From positions 54,035 to 118,034 of the forward strand of contig JADDOH010002289.1 in NCBI GenBank assembly GCA_016648135.1: a DNA stretch of 64,000 bases. The letters are read 5' to 3'. Below, piece by piece: positions 39,101 through 45,100 of this stretch (position 1 is the first letter of the stretch; every line of letters starts with the position of its first letter). The notes below the pieces were generated by a model that was not told the DNA's origin, ran no database searches, and was given only the letters and a program-made list of their open reading frames with translations. Origin of the DNA: Agrypnia vestita. Its lineage: Eukaryota > Arthropoda > Insecta > Trichoptera > Phryganeidae. A program made the translations under genes and the position numbers.

Positions 39101-42100
39101 TGATAAATGATCCCCTGAATTTGCAATATGGTGAAATAATGATAGTTAAAAATCACGACTTTGAAACAATATTAATTTATAAATTGGGTTGTAAAGTATC
39201 TATCACAGATTGATTTAAATATTTTCGAGGAAAATTATATAAAATAAGTTAAATAAAATTGCTATTTATAATATTTATTTCTAAAAGAAAAGTTATGAAA
39301 AAAAAATTTGATCAGGATTCAAGTTTTCATATTTAAATTGGATTTTAAATAAGATTAATTTCATTCTTCGCAAAATCGATCGATTTTAATAATATATTTA
39401 GGGGATGTGTCATTCAAATTTACCAGCTTCGCCCAGAGTTGCCTGTTAAGGTTTCAAGTGGCCGACAAACTTAAGTAAAACTTGACTTAAGTTAACTTAA
39501 GTAAATTTCTTGCAAATTCACCAACGTAAATAATATAATAACACAGAACAAAGAAGTAAATACATAAGTCCTGTAATATTCTGCTTCCATATAATATCAC
39601 TGAGGCTTCCGAGGTAGTCAGGGCCAGAATGAAGAAAGAGAAAAATGCCTAAATCACAAATTTAAAAACTAATTATGGACGTACGCCTAAAAGTACGCAC
39701 AGAAATGTTTCTTCTTCTTCTTATGGCATTCATCATATGGCATTATCTTCATCTCATTCTGGCGATTTCAATTTTATTTACCGCCGCAAGGAACAATTCG
39801 GTCGAGTTAAGTCTATCAAGTAACACAGCCGTGAGATGCGGCGTCTTCCTACGCTTCTTTTACCACTAATTTTCCCCTGGGTAAGTTGGTTTATACCATA
39901 TTTTGGTCCTCTCATAATATATCCGAGATACTCCAGCTTTCTTATTTTGATATTCCGTAGCACTTCTCGGTTTTTCCATACGCCGGAACATTCGTCACTC
40001 TATCCGCCCAGGAATATTTCAATATACATCTAAAGAGTCACATTTCAAAAGTCTCTTCTTCGCGGATTAGTTCTTGATTTAGTGTCCGGGCCTCCACCCC
40101 GTATAAGAGAATGGCAAAAATATAACACAACTAGCTGTTTGTACCCGGCGTTGCACGGGTTAACGATTTAGTTGAAAATAATTTTGTGGGGGGAAGCGAA
40201 GGTTCGGACGGTATAGATTTATACCGTCCGAAAACGTTTCCAAATTTTGAGTTCGATCGGTCGAACGGTACAAATTTGCATCGAAAATATATCAGGGGGA
40301 AGGGAAGGGATAAAAAATAGGAGGGAAATATCACCTATGTTACCCGCCGAGTCCTAAAAAATAAAGTTCCAAATTTTGAGTCCAATCGATCAAATGGTAC
40401 AGATTTGCATAGAAAATATGTCAGAAGGAGGGAAGGGGTAAAAAAATAGGAGGAAAATGCTGCCTATGTTACCTGCCGGGTCCCAAAGCATAAGTGTGCA
40501 AAATTTGAATCGAATCGGACAAACGGTGTGGATTTGTATAGAGAACAGACAGACAGACATTGAGTTTTATAGGTATGATACGCATTCTAAGTTGCAGGCT
40601 TAGGTCACGGTTAGAAAATAATGATCTAATTCTGAAAAACGCATTTCTTCCCATCTCTATTCGAGCTTTTACCTCTTGAGATGGATCCCAGTTTTCGTTC
40701 ACCCAGCACCTAAGTACTTGTATTGCGTGACTCTATTGTTCCTTTTTGATGGTTACATTTGGCGTCCCAATTTTTTTTTTTTTTTTGCAGATAGTAAAAA
40801 ATAATTGTCCGAGATGGTACTATTCAAAATGAAAGAAAACCGCTCTTTCAACAATTCTCATTGTGCTTTTGCAGTAAATAAATATTTGGATAACACATTC
40901 AGAATATTTTTAGTTTGTCCAAATTTTTCAGAACACAGTACTGGATTTTGTCCCAGGGACATCATTAATCAAGATATATTATAGATGTCTCATAGAGACG
41001 ACTACACATATAAAGTATATTGCTTTAAAAAAATCCAATCAAAAATAGATATCTCATTAGTGACATCAGTGGTTGGTTAATTAAGGGGAATGAAAAAGGT
41101 TTGGATGGCGGTCGCACTAATAATAATTACAACATGCATATGAAACGGGTTGTAAAACTTAAATATATACATTTTCCAAAAATTTGATAGATGTGGTATT
41201 TTATCGTGGGTAGAAATGGTTAACTATGCATTAGGTATGTAAAGTGATCACTTAAGCTAGCCATACATGGAACACGCAAGGACTTCCATACTGGCTTTCC
41301 CATATAAAACATAATTTCGTCTCTATGAGACATCTATAATATATCTTGATTTAGATAAAACCTTCTCACAGCATTAAAACGCCAACATACTTCACCTTAC
41401 AGGGGCTACATCATCCTGGGAGCTTGAAATTTAGGTAGAAATTGGGTGATTTTTTACTTGGAGGCGATTAATTTTTTTATGGACACATATTGAGGTACAT
41501 ATTATTTTCTATAAAGGTATTATTAACATTAGTTACATATCAGTCACGGCCGAGGAGCTCTATGGGAACAGATATGACGCGGTCATTTTTTTTCAAAAAT
41601 TTTCCAATAAAATAATAGTTTAATACGGACCTCAATAAGGTCATAAGGACATAATCATCTGCTTATGAAAAATCATCCAATTTCTACCAAAATTTAAGGC
41701 TTAATAGTTCAACCCCTTAACAGGACACAGACTTCTTTAGTGTATAACAAAGAATAATGTTCTCGAGAAGAAACAGCAGACAGTAGATAAATCTAAAGAG
41801 TTAATCTCAGAAGCATTTATGATGCGGACTGGAATTTGTGACGTATTTTGAGTGCCTCAGTGTTCTAGACAGGTTCGAGGAATATTGCGTCGTTGATGGA
41901 AAATATTTCGAGCACTAACGAAATTAAATACTTACTGTAAAATAAATGTTATTGTAAAAAAATGCATATAAACTGTACACTAAACTTATTTTAGGCCACA
42001 CCGTACGTTATGATTTAATTAAAACATTTAAAAATTTTCCACTATTTATTGTTTTTAACCGTACCAGTTTCAGCTTACCATGGCCAACTTCAAACTGGTA

Positions 42101-45100
42101 CATTATTAATTAAATAAAACACGACTTGGCATACACCACTAAATATTTCTTTTCTTTATTCAATATGAATAAACAGCCCTACATGTCTGTACAACGCATA
42201 CGTTGTATCCTCCTAAGTAAGGGAGGAAACATGTAGGGGTTTATTCATGTAGGGGTTTATTCATATTGAATAAAGAAAATAAATATTTAGTGGTGTATAC
42301 AAAGTCGTGTTTTATTTAATTCTTAAATATGTCACCACAAAGTTATAAAACGATCCTTCAAGAAGCGGTACATTATTCTTTTAAGGTCACTACAAGTGTA
42401 TTAACTACTACTACAAAATCTACTCTTTTAAAATTGTATAAAAATTGTCATTCGTAATTGAAGCAGCCACCTGATTTAGTATAGACCGTGAAAAATCATG
42501 GGAAATAATAATTTAATTATCTAATGTTTTAATTCCAGCAATTTACGGACTTAATGACAGACAGACCGACAGAAAAATTATTATGTTTGATAACATTGGG
42601 TTATAGATAATACGTCAAAAGTATATTTGTGAATATATATTAATATTCCTAATTCTGTGATCCGATAATCTCTTCTGTATGAATTGAACCTTTTGTTCAT
42701 TTTCTCCCCGAAATTCAATCCGATTTGTTAATCTCTACCAAATCCGAACTCTACACCCACAAAAAAAAATGTGAATAACATTCATCGTCACAGGTAGGTA
42801 CCCTTGAACTTAGAGAGATGGCAGTTGAGCAGCTATTCTTACCCCTGGCGTACATACTCGCATCCTTCAGATAGCTCTCAAAGGGTTCCTCTTCATTTCC
42901 GTTGAGTTCCCGAACGTAGCGAAGGACGCCTTCCTTTCTCAAGCCGTACTCCAGATTTTTCCCTGAAATACATTTATTAATTAAGTACATTCTGACGAAG
43001 ACTAACACACCAAAATAAAAATAATTTTAACGAAAAAAGCAAGCCATCTATTAATCAAATTTTTAATATATACATTTATCTTCTTCTTCAAAAACAGTAA
43101 AATAATTTTGTGGTGACATTATTAGTATAATTAATTAAAAATGAACTTTGTTTTCACCACTTTTTTATTGAAAAATTTCAAAATGTTTCAGAGCCCATCG
43201 CCCCTTACATACAAATTACACAGAATCACAGTTTGATAAATTAAAAAATTTGAAATAATAAAAAGTGTTAATAGTAAATTGAATATTATAAATAACCAGG
43301 TCCTTTTTACAAATAGTTATCTATTAAATTTGTTTTCTTGTTAAGTAGGTTCTTCATTATTATTCATTTTCTTTTATATTTTGACTGTCTATACTTCGAT
43401 ATGTGTTCGACTGTCTTACCTGATTGTGTCAAGGTTGCATGTAAGATTTGTGCTTGAAATACATTTGTCTTGTGATGTTGTTTGGGATTCTCTATTTTTT
43501 GATCGAAAAGGCCAAGTATTTTTCTTTATCAAGTTAAATTATCTTATTTTTATTCCTTATGTAAAATGTATAAAAGTATATTTCTAATATGTAGTCTTTC
43601 TCGTGTTCGTGTTCTATTTCTTATGTGCAATATTTAAAATTTTACTTCTAAAATGTAGTGTTTTCTAACGTTTAAACTTAAAAAAAAAACTATACAGGTA
43701 ATTTTTTCAGAACAGACCTTGTCTAGTGAACTAACTACCTTCATTTATATGTATAAATTCATACGAAATAAATAAATATAAATAAAATAAAATTTTTAAC
43801 TATTGGTACAGTAGCCGGCAAACATCTTGAAATTTTACGGCGTTGTGGGAGGAAGTTTGCGCATGTACCTTTCCACCAAAGAGACCCAAATTTTGTCTTC
43901 TGCGCATTCCCCCACTACTCCAAAGAATTTCAAGAAGTTTTCTTGAAATTCTTTGGAGTAGTGAAAGCTTCATGAAACTGATCGTGTGCATGATATATTT
44001 TGAGTACCAATATGTAACATATTGTATGATATAAGCTGTAAAACGGTTATATTCACGTCATTTTCATATATTTTACTTGTTACTCTTGTCTGTTATGAAT
44101 TTGTATTCTAGATTGTTCTCTTTGCATTTTTTTACATATATTATTTTATTTTATTATTTTAATGTATCATATTTTATAGATTGTTACTCTATATTGTGAT
44201 TATTTAACTTATTTCATTTTAATTCATTCTCTCATATTTTATAGATTTTTTAGTCCTGCTTGTTATTTTTTGTGATTTTATTTATCTTTTAACCAAATTA
44301 AATTCTTTTTTGCATTCCTATTTATTCTGTTTTTTTCTTTTAGTCCAGCTTGTCACTTAAATTAATAAAATACGCTGTTTTGATAATAAATGTAAAACTA
44401 TCGTTAGCATTTATTTCCATTTTTCCCGCATCTCGCATGATACTTGATACTGATACATGATACTGATTTTGAATATATTTTACTCTCGATTGTTATTGTA
44501 TGTACTTTCTTTTAAAATAAATATTAGATGTCGATCTAAGGTAGTAAAAAGAAAAAAGCTACCTACTTTAAAACAGGTATTTCTGTATATCTGGCGAAGT
44601 AGATAGTGGCCGAGAGGCTTGTTACATATTATCCTATATTTATTTGTATTATGTGTGTATGTATCAAGCAATTAGATATCTTTTGTCCAATAAACGCCGA
44701 TCTAGTGGTAACAAAAAATTAAATTAATCGTGGTAGGTAAATAGAAAAGAATTTAATAGACTTTAATTTAAAATTTGCAATACGTACCTACATTAACTTA
44801 TTAGCATCCGTTTGAGCATTGTAATTTACACAACCCCTTACTTAATGTTGAAGTACACACCCACCTTTAAAATTAACGTAACTTGACGATGATAAATATT
44901 TGTTTTGAAAAGTTCACAACTACCCCTCAAAAGAAAACTTTAAAGTAGGTACACAGGACGAAAATGTTTATCTTTATCAATAAATTCAAGTTAAGGAGTG
45001 TCAAATGAAATCCTACTTTTATATTTAATTTACTTTGGCTAAGTGCGTACCTGATAAAAAGTAGGTGTTAAGGGTAAAATAAAAACTGTTAAAATGATTT

